From: Saprospiraceae bacterium
Lineage (GTDB): Bacteria; Bacteroidota; Bacteroidia; Chitinophagales; Saprospiraceae
DNA length: 50,641 bases
Reading direction: 5' to 3'
Assembly (NCBI GenBank): GCA_021739645.1
Contig: JAIPBL010000046.1
Span: 1 to 50,641, forward strand
Program-made: the position numbers and the translations under genes
The notes under the pieces: generated by a model
The model's database searches: none
Seen by the model: only the letters and a program-made list of their open reading frames with translations
Told to the model about the DNA's origin: nothing
Shown here: piece after piece, positions 40,901-47,928 of the stretch
Position numbering within the stretch: the first letter of the stretch is position 1
Layout of the letters: each line of letters begins with the position of its first letter

Positions 40901-41347
40901 CCGATTCACAACCAGTTTTGGCCATTTGAAGGGGCGCACGTGGCTATCCAAAACGACTGCGCAACCTGTCACAACGGCAATTACAACAACACGCCAAACA
41001 CCTGCTACGGCTGCCACGCATCGGACTACAACGGAGCGAACAACCCGAATCACCAATCGGCGGGCTTCCCGACCACCTGCGAAAGTTGTCACTCGCAATC
41101 TGCTTGGACTCCAGCCAATTGGGACCACGACAACATGTACTTCCCGATTTACAGCGGTAAGCATGAGGATGAATGGAACCAGTGTATTGAGTGCCACACG
41201 ACACCGAACAACTACTCAATGTTCAGTTGTATTGACTGCCATGAGCATGATGACCCAGCAGATATGGCTGACAAGCACCAGGGGGTGAATGGGTATCAGT
41301 ACAGTAGCCCAGCTTGTTATGCTTGCCATCCGACTGGGGAGGATTAG
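34916..41347 (+). CDS. Giant multihaem c-type cytochrome, 85 CxxCH motifs, modular
   Basis: 2143 aa from a GTG start at 34916 with signal peptide (MYKLTSGIFLLGFATCLFSQ). By manual count it has 85 CxxCH motifs and no other Cys except one in the signal peptide. Motifs 1-13 match the neighbouring 13-haem protein. Then come three super-repeats of exactly 1113 nt (371 aa, 15 motifs each; 35966-37078, 37079-38191, 38192-39304), and a final 670 aa with 27 motifs. The basic unit is about 74 residues with three haems (e.g. ANDCAACHNGNYNNTPNTC, GCHTPDFNGSTNPNH, then DCASCHTT). Conserved non-motif His (TNPNH, AIHDDFY, FDHN, TGAH) suit distal ligands, so bis-His haems in a closely spaced chain are likely. 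Inferred role: long-range electron transfer in or outside the outer membrane. Confidence 0.93.
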   Translation: MYKLTSGIFLLGFATCLFSQNPHGTTMKMDCAACHSPAGWEIAAEHWKNIELQKPKKSRTTGMPMPVDTSLFHHNKTEFPLSGRHANVNCKDCHTSLVFEKTSSDCISCHADMHQQTVGNDCARCHTPNNWLVDDIQNIHFENGFPLTGVHKTVSCTECHVSETALRFDRIGNTCVDCHLADFNNTTNPNHPQAGFSTNCLECHDINTADWNTDKVDHSFFPLTKGHETNDCAKCHVGGDFANTPTNCFACHQPDFEGSTNPNHINANFPNDCAQCHTTDLDWMPAQFLAHDGQYFPIYSGKHAGVWNSCTECHTDPNNYATNSCTICHINPETDDGHTNVVGYVYENSACLTCHPTGETDGAFNHNSTAFPLTGAHLTTDCIECHANGYAGTPTECAACHTPDFDQTTNPNHVSLNLSNDCASCHTTDPGWAPATFAEHNDHYVLNGAHATIANDCAACHNGNYTNTPNTCAGCHTPDFNTAVDPNHVTNQFPMDCATCHSEDAWVPSTFDHNGVWPFTGAHIAVANECAQCHINGNYSNTPTDCAGCHTPDFNGSTNPNHTALNLPNDCAMCHTTAPDWQPAAFPIHDDFYILNGAHANMANDCAACHNGDYNNTPNTCFGCHSADYNATTNPNHGALMFSQDCTECHSETAWTPSTFDHDGQYFPIYSGAHNGEWNSCVDCHTNPGDYTQFSCTTCHANPETNDQHNGVGGYVYQSDACFACHPTGDASNIFDHNTTAFPLTGAHLTAECLDCHSAGFQGTPTDCAACHTTDFNQSQNPPHVALNVPTDCASCHTTDPGWAPATFAIHNDYYVLNGAHATIANDCTTCHNGNYTNTPNTCAGCHTPDFNGVSDPNHVANQFPMDCATCHSETAWAPSTFDHNATWPFTGAHVAVANECAQCHVGGNYTTTPTDCAGCHTPDFNQSQNPNHTALNLPNDCAICHTTAPDWQPAAFPIHDDFYVLNGAHANIANDCAACHNGDYNNTPNTCFGCHAADYNGTTNPNHASAQFPTDCASCHSESTWVPANFDHDGQYFPIYSGAHNGEWNACIDCHSNPANYAEVSCTTCHVNPETNDQHNGVGGYSYSSPACLACHPTGDAQDIFDHNSTMFSLTGAHLSAECMDCHSAGFQGTPTDCAACHTTNFNGSTNPDHVALGLPTDCASCHTTQPDWAPASFAIHNQFYQLNGAHATIANDCATCHNGNYNNTPNTCIGCHTADFNGTTDPDHEANQFPTDCQECHTESAWVPSTFDHNGVWPFTGAHIAVANECAQCHVGGNYSTTPNTCNGCHTPDFNGSTNPNHVSLGLPNDCAMCHTTAPDWTPAQFPIHDDFYVLNGAHANIANDCAACHNGNYNNTPNTCIGCHSADYNGTTNPDHAAAQFSTDCATCHSETAWIPANFDHDAQYFPIYSGTHNGEWSACVDCHNNPNNFAEFTCTTCHANPETDNQHNGVGGYQYNSNACFACHPTGEGQGGFDHNTIWPLTGGHLNADCVDCHANGYQGTPTNCDACHIADFNSSQNPNHVALNIPTDCASCHTTDPGWAPATFAIHDDYYPLTGAHVPVANDCAACHNGNYNNTPNTCAGCHTPDYNGSTNPNHQALNLPTDCETCHTTAPDWQPASFPIHDQFYQLNGAHANIQNDCATCHNGNYNNTPNTCVGCHLADYNGTTNPDHEAAQFPTTCDDCHTETAWVPANFDHNQFWPLTGAHIPIQNDCASCHIGGNYNNTPNTCDGCHMPDYNGATDPNHVANQFPVTCEDCHTTGAWVPSSFDHNTIWPLTGAHIPIQNECVQCHVAGNYSTTPNTCAGCHTPDYNSSTNPNHVALNLPTDCESCHTTAPDWEPATFAIHNQFYQLNGAHANIQNDCAACHNGNYNNTPNTCAGCHLADYNGTTNPNHAANQFPTTCEDCHTETAWVPSTFDHNQFYPFTGAHVPIQNDCAACHNGNYNNTPNTCEGCHLPDYNGSTNPNHVALALPTDCVMCHTTDPDWNPALFPIHNQFWPFEGAHVAIQNDCATCHNGNYNNTPNTCYGCHASDYNGANNPNHQSAGFPTTCESCHSQSAWTPANWDHDNMYFPIYSGKHEDEWNQCIECHTTPNNYSMFSCIDCHEHDDPADMADKHQGVNGYQYSSPACYACHPTGED
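35966..39304 (+). repeat. Three tandem 1113-bp coding super-repeats
   Basis: Boundaries taken at the first Cys codon of the C-x-x-C-H-P-T-G motif: 35966, 37079, 38192, 39305, each spaced exactly 1113 nt. Each unit encodes five three-haem modules, one carrying the variant spacer with YFPIYSG and CTTCH-type NPET(N/D) text. The strict length conservation with sequence divergence points to ancient unequal duplications under structural constraint. Confidence 0.85.
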
Positions 41348-41371
41348 GGGGAATTTAGAATTGAGAAATTT

Positions 41372-42997
41372 GTGAAAAACTTACTTGCCATATTGCTTTT
41401 CGTTTTGTGCTCACTGCCCTTGATTGGGCAGGACGGGACGGCGCTCCTACAGGGCACGGCATCGTATGTTTCCTCGCAAAACGTTTATGTAAAATTTGCC
41501 ATCACGGACGGCATTGCCAAAGGCGATACGCTTTATGCCCAAAAAGACAGCGTACTGACGGCATGTTTGGTGGTGAAGGACAAATCCTCCACTTCTTGTG
41601 TTTGCAGTTCCCTTTTGGAGGAGAAAGTGGGTGTGGGTGATGTGTTTTTTGCAAGGGTTCTAAAAAAGCAGGAGCCTAAAAAAGCAGGAAAAGCGAAGAA
41701 AAATGACCTACCTGAAACTACGGTTGACAGCCTTGCCGGGCCTGCTCCGGTGGTCATTACGCCGGAGGCCGACGAGAAAACTCCATTGGATTTTAAGCAA
41801 AAAATAAGGGGGCGGGTTTCAGCGGCTTCGTACAGCAATATTTATAACGGCGATGAAACCCACCGGATGCGGTACGCCTTTACGATGCAGGGCAACAACA
41901 TCAAAAACAGCCGTTTTTCGACGGACAATTATATCACTTTCCGGCACACGGTGGGCGAGTGGCAGGAGGTAAAGGGCAACCTCAGCGATGCACTGAAAGT
42001 GTATTCGCTGGCAGTGAAATATGACTTGGACAAAACATCGAGCATCAGCTTGGGCCGGAAAATCAACCAGCGGATTTCGAGCATGGGGGCGATAGACGGA
42101 TTGCAGGTGGAAAAGGGGCTGGGCAAATTCCTGGTCGGTGGCATCTTGGGTTCGAGGCCGAATTACGCCAATTATGGCCTCGATCTTGGGCTGCTTCAGG
42201 CGGGGGCATACGTGGGCTACAACACTCTCAAGGATTTCAAGCAGAGCCAAACAACACTGGCCGTCATCGAACAGCGGAATGGTGGGGCGACCGACCGTCG
42301 CTTCATGTACTTCCAACACTCGAACACGCTGCTGAAAAGCCTCAGCTTCTTTGGTTCGATGGAAGTGGATTTGTATGAAAACATTAATAGCGAAGCTAAA
42401 ACCACGGCGAGCTTGACCAACATGTACCTGTCGTTGCGCCAGAAGATTTCGAAAAAAACAAGCCTGTCCCTGTCTTACGACAACCGGAAAAACATCATTT
42501 ACTACGAATCTTACAAGAGCAATATTGACCAGCTCATTGACGACGAAACCCGGCAGGGACTTCGTGCCAACCTCAACTACCGCCCGTTCAAATGGGTAAC
42601 TTGGGGCGCCAACGTAAGCTGGCGTTTTCAGAAAAGCGATGCCAATCTCTCCAAGAACGGGAACAGCTACTTGAATTTCAGCCGGATCCCGTGGATAAAA
42701 GCAAGTGCTTCGCTCACCGCGAATTTTCTTCAGACCAATTACCTCGACAGCAGGATGTTCGGCCTCAGAATGACGAAGGATATTATCCCCGGAAAACTCA
42801 GCAGCGATGCCTATTTCAGAATCGTAAACTATAACTACACGACAAGTGACCTCACGGTGCAACAGCAGCTTTTAGGGCTGAATTTATCCTACAACCTGAC
42901 CCGAAAACTGGCGTTCTATGTTTATTATGAAGGCTCTTTTGACAAAAAAGCACAGACCCTGCATCGGGTAAACATGAAAATTGTACAGCGGTTTTGA
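41372..42997 (+). CDS. Predicted outer-membrane beta-barrel partner of the multihaem cytochromes
   Basis: 541 aa from the GTG at 41372 (MKNLLAILLFVLCSLPLIGQ, signal peptide about 1-19), 24 nt after the giant cytochrome gene. Residues about 20-100 form a small beta domain with VGVGDVFFAR; 100-140 is a Lys- and Pro-rich linker. From about 145 to the end the sequence alternates aromatic and polar residues in long strands (YSLAVKYDLDKTSSISLGRK, LRANLNYRPFKWVTWGANVS, LLGLNLSYNLTRKLAFYVYY), ending in VQRF, an aromatic final residue as in outer-membrane barrels. No TonB plug. By analogy to MtrB/PioB-type porin-cytochrome systems it could be the sheath through which a multihaem cytochrome passes electrons over the outer membrane; this is inference from order and topology, not homology. 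Confidence 0.7.
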   Translation: MKNLLAILLFVLCSLPLIGQDGTALLQGTASYVSSQNVYVKFAITDGIAKGDTLYAQKDSVLTACLVVKDKSSTSCVCSSLLEEKVGVGDVFFARVLKKQEPKKAGKAKKNDLPETTVDSLAGPAPVVITPEADEKTPLDFKQKIRGRVSAASYSNIYNGDETHRMRYAFTMQGNNIKNSRFSTDNYITFRHTVGEWQEVKGNLSDALKVYSLAVKYDLDKTSSISLGRKINQRISSMGAIDGLQVEKGLGKFLVGGILGSRPNYANYGLDLGLLQAGAYVGYNTLKDFKQSQTTLAVIEQRNGGATDRRFMYFQHSNTLLKSLSFFGSMEVDLYENINSEAKTTASLTNMYLSLRQKISKKTSLSLSYDNRKNIIYYESYKSNIDQLIDDETRQGLRANLNYRPFKWVTWGANVSWRFQKSDANLSKNGNSYLNFSRIPWIKASASLTANFLQTNYLDSRMFGLRMTKDIIPGKLSSDAYFRIVNYNYTTSDLTVQQQLLGLNLSYNLTRKLAFYVYYEGSFDKKAQTLHRVNMKIVQRF

Positions 42998-43031
42998 ACG
43001 GGAAGGTTTAACTTTGGGGAAAATATAGAAT

Positions 43032-43274
43032 ATGGCAGCAACCGTTTCAGCGCAAGATCAAATCGCCAGCTTCATAGCCGATGCGATGCCGGAGCGCATC
43101 CTTTCCTTTAAGTTTTCCTCCAGTGTGCAAAAGCGGATCGAACTGCTCGTCAATCGCAAAAAAGAGGGCTTTATTGACAATCAAGAGCAAGAAGAGCTGG
43201 AACGCTACCTACTTTACGACAACCTGATTGGCTTGGCAAAAGCCAGGGCTAGCATGAAGATAGCTGGAAAATGA
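43032..43274 (+). CDS. Small helical protein paired with HNH nuclease, 80 aa
   Basis: 80 aa, charged and helical (DQIASFIADAMPERILSFKF then RIELLVNRKKEGFIDNQEQE and LERYLLYDNLIGLAKARASM). The gene overlaps the HNH gene by four bases (ATGA at 43271-43274), which ties their translation. I do not know a characterised family; pairs of such a small protein with an HNH protein recur in Bacteroidota and cyanobacteria from memory, so it may be an immunity or specificity partner. It has no DNA-binding motif that I can name. It lies 34 nt after the barrel gene and thus within the electron-transfer transcription unit. Confidence 0.7.
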   Translation: MAATVSAQDQIASFIADAMPERILSFKFSSSVQKRIELLVNRKKEGFIDNQEQEELERYLLYDNLIGLAKARASMKIAGK

Positions 43275-43681
43275 GCCAAAAAATCCCCAACCACATTCGA
43301 TTGCTCGTGGCAGATAGAGCTGGGTATCGCTGCGAATACTGCCGTGTCCCTGAATTGTTCCTTGCCACAACCTATCATATTGACCATATTGTAAGTTTAA
43401 AACATGGTGGCCAAACGGTATTGGACAACCTCTCATTTTCGTGCCCGCATTGTAACCAATACAAAGGAACCGATGTTGCTGCTTTTGTGGATTTGAAAAG
43501 CAAAAAGACCATCCGCTTTTATCATCCAAGGCAAGATAAATGGGACGAACATTTTGAAATCAAAGAAGGCGAAACATTGTCAAAAACAAACATTGGTGAG
43601 GCCACCGTTAGGGTCTTCAATTTTAACTTGCCGGAAAGGGTAATGTTGAGAATGGAACTCAAGCGGATTGGATATTTCTAA
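43271..43681 (+). CDS. HNH endonuclease, 136 aa
   Basis: 136 aa with a clear HNH/McrA-type core: CEYCRVPELF (first CxxC), THIDHI-like TYHIDHIVSLKHGGQTVLDN (D-H and downstream N), and LSFSCPHCNQYKGTD (second CxxC followed by N-x-x-K). Zn-binding Cys pairs and the catalytic His are present, so a metal-dependent nuclease is expected. The C-terminal half (FNFNLPERVMLRMELKRIGY) is typical of this small group of stand-alone HNH proteins. Overlaps the upstream small gene by 4 bp. Physiological substrate unknown. It is the last of several nuclease- or repair-fold genes that interrupt the locus (DUF559, XisH, HhH-like, HNH). Confidence 0.9.
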   Translation: MSQKIPNHIRLLVADRAGYRCEYCRVPELFLATTYHIDHIVSLKHGGQTVLDNLSFSCPHCNQYKGTDVAAFVDLKSKKTIRFYHPRQDKWDEHFEIKEGETLSKTNIGEATVRVFNFNLPERVMLRMELKRIGYF

Positions 43682-43695
43682 AATCAAATTGCATC

Positions 43696-44511
43696 ATGAA
43701 TCAGATAAATCGTATCCTTTCATTTTTCTTCGTAAAAACACTTGGTTCAATCACTTTATTGATGGCCATTTTATTGGGAGCATGCAACTCAGGCCCAGAA
43801 GTGGTTCAAGCAGACCCCGCTAGCGAGACTGCCCCATCCCTCTTCCAAGACCCAGGCGCAGCATCCCCAAACATCAATACTTCACCCTCCCAGCAGGACC
43901 TCGACGCCACGGAGCACAAGGTAGTGGTGGATGAAAAGCTGGACACCGACAAATACTCCTACTTGCGGGTAAAAGAAAACGGTCAGGAATTTTGGGTAGC
44001 CGTGCTGAAGCAGGACGTAAAAATCGGCAACAGTTACCTGTTTAGAGGTGGTTTGATGAAAAAGAACTTCCAAAGCAAGGAATACAATCGGGTATTCGAG
44101 ACGCTGTACCTCGTCTCAGATTTTAGGCCGGCAGGCGCTGCTACGAGCGAGGCCACACCGGCAGAAGCCCATGCCAATGCAAAGGACAACTCAACGGTCG
44201 AACCGCCAAAAAGCATAATCGTTGCCCCGGGCGCTGTCAAAATCGCTGACCTCGTGGCCAACCTCGCCAAGTACGATGGCAAATCCGTAAAAGTGACCGG
44301 GAAAGTGATGAAGCTAAACCCCATGATTATGGGCCGGAACTGGCTGCACCTTCAAGATGGCTCTGGCAAAGGCGTGGACCTGACAGTAACGACAGTGGAA
44401 CAAGTGACACTTGGTTCGACAGTTACACTGGAGGGCGTACTTGCACTCAACAAAGACTTTGGGGCAGGGTACAAATACGATTATATTTTGGAGGGTGCAG
44501 TGTCAAAATGA
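43696..44511 (+). CDS. Lipoprotein with C-terminal OB-fold-like domain
   Basis: 271 aa. Signal of lipoprotein type (long N-terminal region, lipobox LLGAC about residue 30). Two parts: a middle beta domain (about 65-140) with YLRVKENGQEFWVAVLKQDV and GNSYLFRGGLMKKNFQSKEY, similar to the GW-like or 'nucleotide-binding-like' domain often fused in Bacteroidota; then a linker; then a C-terminal OB-fold-like domain (about 175-271) with VKIADLVANLAKYDGKSVKV and NWLHLQDGSGKGVDLTVTTV. The D-G-S/T-G pattern resembles OB-fold proteins near cytochrome genes. Probably in the envelope and connected to the multihaem system by position (14 nt after the HNH gene). Function unknown. Confidence 0.7.
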   Translation: MNQINRILSFFFVKTLGSITLLMAILLGACNSGPEVVQADPASETAPSLFQDPGAASPNINTSPSQQDLDATEHKVVVDEKLDTDKYSYLRVKENGQEFWVAVLKQDVKIGNSYLFRGGLMKKNFQSKEYNRVFETLYLVSDFRPAGAATSEATPAEAHANAKDNSTVEPPKSIIVAPGAVKIADLVANLAKYDGKSVKVTGKVMKLNPMIMGRNWLHLQDGSGKGVDLTVTTVEQVTLGSTVTLEGVLALNKDFGAGYKYDYILEGAVSK

Positions 44512-44521
44512 AGACACCGAT

Positions 44522-44564
44522 TGTTCCGCTATGCCTCAGTCCAACACGGAGGCATAGCGGAACA
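44522..44564. terminator. Convergent terminator hairpin
   Basis: Perfect 16-bp stem: tgttccgctatgcctc (44522-44537) with gaggcatagcggaaca (44549-44564), 11-nt loop, between the OB-fold lipoprotein gene and the ResB-CcsA gene. Very likely ends both transcripts. Confidence 0.8.
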
Positions 44565-44581
44565 TAGCTTTCACTGAGGAG

Positions 44582-47500
44582 TCATACATTTTTTAAGCCT
44601 TTTTGATAAGCCCGGTGCCGCCACCACGCCACCAAACTCAGCACCGTCAGCGCACCCACCGTCCAGTGCACCCAAGCTGGAATTGGCACGGGGTCGCCCG
44701 CCGCATACGAGTGCAAGCCGGAGAGGTAATAGTTTACCCCAAAATAAGTCATCATCACCGTCGCCCAACCGAATAGCGTGGACACGTTGAATGCGTAAAC
44801 CCCTCGAAAACCGGGGATGAAACGCATGTGCAGAATAAAAGCATAGACAAGAATGGTGACCAAAGCCCAGGTTTCCTTGGCATCCCAGCCCCAGTAACGG
44901 CCCCATGATTCATTGGCCCAAATCCCACCGAGGTACGTGCCGATGCTGACCATGAACAAGCCACCGATGAGTGTCATTTCGCTGGTATAGGTCAGTTCCT
45001 TGACGATTCGATAGACCCTTTCCCCATTTTTTTGGTTGCCAAATATCATGAAAACCAGGTTGAGCACCCCGATGATGGCACCCAATGCGAGAAAGCCATA
45101 ACTGCCCGCTTCCAACGATACGTGAATCATCAACCAATAGGATTTCAGCACGGGAACGAGGGGCGTGATTTCCGGGTCGAGCCAGTTCATGCCAGCCACC
45201 ATGAGGATGACGGCGGCCAGCACGGTCGTCGCAGCCAAACCACCGTTTGCCTTTCTGGCGAAAATCAGCCCTGCCAGCGTGGTCGTCCAGCCGATATAAA
45301 CCATGGACTCGTAGCCATTGCTCCACGGGGCACGACCGCCCACGTACCAGCGCAAACCAAGTCCGAGGGTGTGCATAAAAAAACCAAAGACAAGAATGCC
45401 AAAAGCTATTTTATTCAGTGCTTTTAAATTAATGTTTGGATTAAAAACGCCCGTAAACAATAGCCCTAAAAATAACAGCGACAATAACCCATATACCCCA
45501 CTCAAACGGTTAAAAATATTGAGTTTATTGAGTATAAGCTCTGCTTTTATCTTGCCTTTGGATGGTAAGACATCCCCACCATAGCGATGTTGGTATTTGT
45601 CCAACTCCGACAACATCCGGTTCGCCAGGGCCCAGTCCTTGCTCTGCATTGAGCTTTTCAAGACAGGCACATAAGCTGGGTAAAAAGTTTCGATGATGCT
45701 GCCCGCAAACTTTGAGTCGAGCATTCCGCTCGGGTCGTCGGGCACAGCAGCCTGCCAGGTATGGGTCGTATCGTTTGGCACCGGAAACACCTTCATGAAC
45801 CGCCCTGAAAAAACCATGCTGCAGATGTTCAGTTTTTCGTCCAGCTTCATCACTTCTTTATCAAAAACACTGCGGTCACGCTGCGGTGTGTTGTAAGCAG
45901 TTCGCACAACTTCCCGCATTTTATAGTCACCATTTTGGTCAAAAAAGTCCCCGAACTTTGCCATTTCACCATCGACACCCAGTATTTTTCGGATTTCCTC
46001 ATGCTTGCCCAGCTTAATAAGCGGCACATCGTACCATGCCTTTGGGTTGGCGGCCATGCCGAGTATTACCTGCTCCGCAGACTGCCCGTAAAGCGTTTCC
46101 TTTTTCGCCAATTTGCGGAGCACCTCCCCAGCAAATGTGTTCATTGGTTTGAACCTACCTTGGTAGTCCTGTATCAAAATACGCCCAAAGGCATCCGCAT
46201 GGGCCTTGTCCACAGCGGGCAAGGGGGCATTCTCGCAATTACTTGGCGTGGAAAAAGCCAAAAAGAGTCCCACCATCACGGCAGTCACCAATTTCTCTGG
46301 GGTATTTCTCATGTTTTTCAAATTCTTCGAAAGTTGAGCAAAACGGGTCTTTTTACTGAAAAACGTCCAAATCATACCCAGCGTAAGCAGTGCATAACCG
46401 ATGTAAGAAATCCAGGTACCAGGTGCATCAAAATTCACGCTGAGATAAGTGCCGAGTTCGTCCTTGTCAAACGACGACTGGAAGAACCGATAGCCGTCGT
46501 AGTCCAAAATATTGTTCATGAAGATGCGCTGGTCTTTAACGAGGTTTTTCCGCTGGTCCATCAGCGTCACCTCACTGGCATACGAGGAGGCGTTGTTCGT
46601 GCCGGGGTATCGCTCCATGATGAAGTCGTTGAGTTTGATGGAAAACGGCAGCGCCACCCTCCTTGCCCCGTAAGATACGCCCACACTTGAACTGCCAAAA
46701 GGTAAAATCTTGGGCTCGCCCTCCACGCCCTGAGCGCCTGCCACAAAGGCGGTTTTTTCTACACCATCGAAAGTGACACTCAGACCCACACCTCCCATGC
46801 TGTTGCTGTTCATCTTTTTGGAGGAAGAGGTCACCGCTGCCCGTGCATGTGGGCTGAAAGCACCGAACACGAAGCTGTGCATCCCATCAGAGTACATGCT
46901 GCGCAAGCGCAAAGGGTGGTACATGCCAGACGCCAGTGTATCCTTGGTTTGGGTGGCCATCACCATCTGAGAAAACGTGGTTGGTGCCATGAAATACAGG
47001 CTGTCATTTTGGTATTTGATATTGAATGCCTGCGGCAATTCGGTGCCTCCAAAATTGAACAAAGTACCGTAAATATTGGAATTTTGTCCCCGCTGCACGA
47101 GGTATTCCTCCCGGCCACCCCTTCCAGCGATTACGACTTTCAGTGTGGGCAAGCCGTTGTCATCGTCCACCATCGTTTCGGTAGGGTTGGGTATAAAATC
47201 CTTCACTTCCACCTTCAGTTCCTTGCCGCCCAGCAGGTAGGATTTTTTTATAGAATTGTCGCCCAAGCTGGCAAAAAGCACCGGCTCATCTATCCGAAAA
47301 TTCTTCCCCTCATTCATCACCTGAAACTGAAGGTAAGTCTCTGCCGACAAGAACGAGTTGGAAGCACTGCCCTCCCGGATGCCCATCATTCCCTCCTTCC
47401 CGAAATAACGGGTCACCCCAGCTCCAAAGATGATAATCACCATGGAGGCATGAAAGATTAGCAGTGGCCATTTCTTTTGTTGCACCATGCGAAAACGGAA

Positions 47501-47704
47501 GATATTGACAATCAAGGTGATAGAAAACATCACAAGCAAAAGTTCGAACCACCTTGCCTTGAAGATGACCTTCTGCGCTGCGCTAGTACCAAAGTCATTC
47601 TCAACAAAGGTGGCAACGCCGATGGATACTGCAAACAGTATAATATAAAGTCCTGCAGCGGAGGTAGAGAAAAGGCTGTCAAACAATTTTTTCAAGAGCT
47701 TCAT
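44582..47704 (-). CDS. Fused cytochrome c maturation protein ResB-CcsA (system II)
   Basis: 1040 aa from the ATG at 47704 (MKLLKKLFDSLFSTSAAGLY); earlier in-frame Met adds no ResB-like sequence. ResB part (about 1-500): three to four helices at the N-terminus, large periplasmic domain. CcsA part (about 700-1040): several helices with the haem-handling WWD motif WGRYWGWDAKETWA (about 935-948) and conserved His in GLGLRWYVGG-type and IHVSLEAGSYG segments. System II transports haem and attaches it to CxxCH motifs. A central hydrophilic region (about 510-690) with AFGRILIQDYQGRFKPMNTF is usual in Bacteroidota fusions. Its closeness to genes encoding about 120 haem motifs is functionally sensible. 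Convergent with the lipoprotein gene. Confidence 0.92.
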   Translation of the reverse strand: MKLLKKLFDSLFSTSAAGLYIILFAVSIGVATFVENDFGTSAAQKVIFKARWFELLLVMFSITLIVNIFRFRMVQQKKWPLLIFHASMVIIIFGAGVTRYFGKEGMMGIREGSASNSFLSAETYLQFQVMNEGKNFRIDEPVLFASLGDNSIKKSYLLGGKELKVEVKDFIPNPTETMVDDDNGLPTLKVVIAGRGGREEYLVQRGQNSNIYGTLFNFGGTELPQAFNIKYQNDSLYFMAPTTFSQMVMATQTKDTLASGMYHPLRLRSMYSDGMHSFVFGAFSPHARAAVTSSSKKMNSNSMGGVGLSVTFDGVEKTAFVAGAQGVEGEPKILPFGSSSVGVSYGARRVALPFSIKLNDFIMERYPGTNNASSYASEVTLMDQRKNLVKDQRIFMNNILDYDGYRFFQSSFDKDELGTYLSVNFDAPGTWISYIGYALLTLGMIWTFFSKKTRFAQLSKNLKNMRNTPEKLVTAVMVGLFLAFSTPSNCENAPLPAVDKAHADAFGRILIQDYQGRFKPMNTFAGEVLRKLAKKETLYGQSAEQVILGMAANPKAWYDVPLIKLGKHEEIRKILGVDGEMAKFGDFFDQNGDYKMREVVRTAYNTPQRDRSVFDKEVMKLDEKLNICSMVFSGRFMKVFPVPNDTTHTWQAAVPDDPSGMLDSKFAGSIIETFYPAYVPVLKSSMQSKDWALANRMLSELDKYQHRYGGDVLPSKGKIKAELILNKLNIFNRLSGVYGLLSLLFLGLLFTGVFNPNINLKALNKIAFGILVFGFFMHTLGLGLRWYVGGRAPWSNGYESMVYIGWTTTLAGLIFARKANGGLAATTVLAAVILMVAGMNWLDPEITPLVPVLKSYWLMIHVSLEAGSYGFLALGAIIGVLNLVFMIFGNQKNGERVYRIVKELTYTSEMTLIGGLFMVSIGTYLGGIWANESWGRYWGWDAKETWALVTILVYAFILHMRFIPGFRGVYAFNVSTLFGWATVMMTYFGVNYYLSGLHSYAAGDPVPIPAWVHWTVGALTVLSLVAWWRHRAYQKGLKNV

Positions 47705-47928
47705 GCATAATTTTTTGATTAAAATCGAAGTTGCGAAATTAGTCAATACAATCCGGTTCAAATAGGTTTTGCAGTGATTTCCGCAGTGTTAAACACCCGT
47801 TCGGCAGGCACAGCGTCACGAGGTACAAAACCAATAACACCGCCTATACTGCTTGGGGAATAACCTTTTTCAATAAATCTCAAATCGGAGGCGTTTATGG
47901 TTTAATACTTTCAAAAAAAAGCAAAACT
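47705..47928. other. 224-nt divergent gap, upstream of ResB-CcsA and CAP genes
   Basis: Probably contains both promoters, but I see no TAnnTTTG element at clear spacing, RNA gene or repeat. Confidence 0.4.

Noticed and set aside
35966-41347. Regular repeats that could suggest CRISPR
   Set aside because: The repeats are coding, diverged, of module length about 222 nt, with no constant repeat-unique spacer pattern.
41819-42862. 347-residue minus-strand frame
   Set aside because: Antisense to the barrel gene, which has a signal peptide and strand pattern; the antisense product has no domain features.
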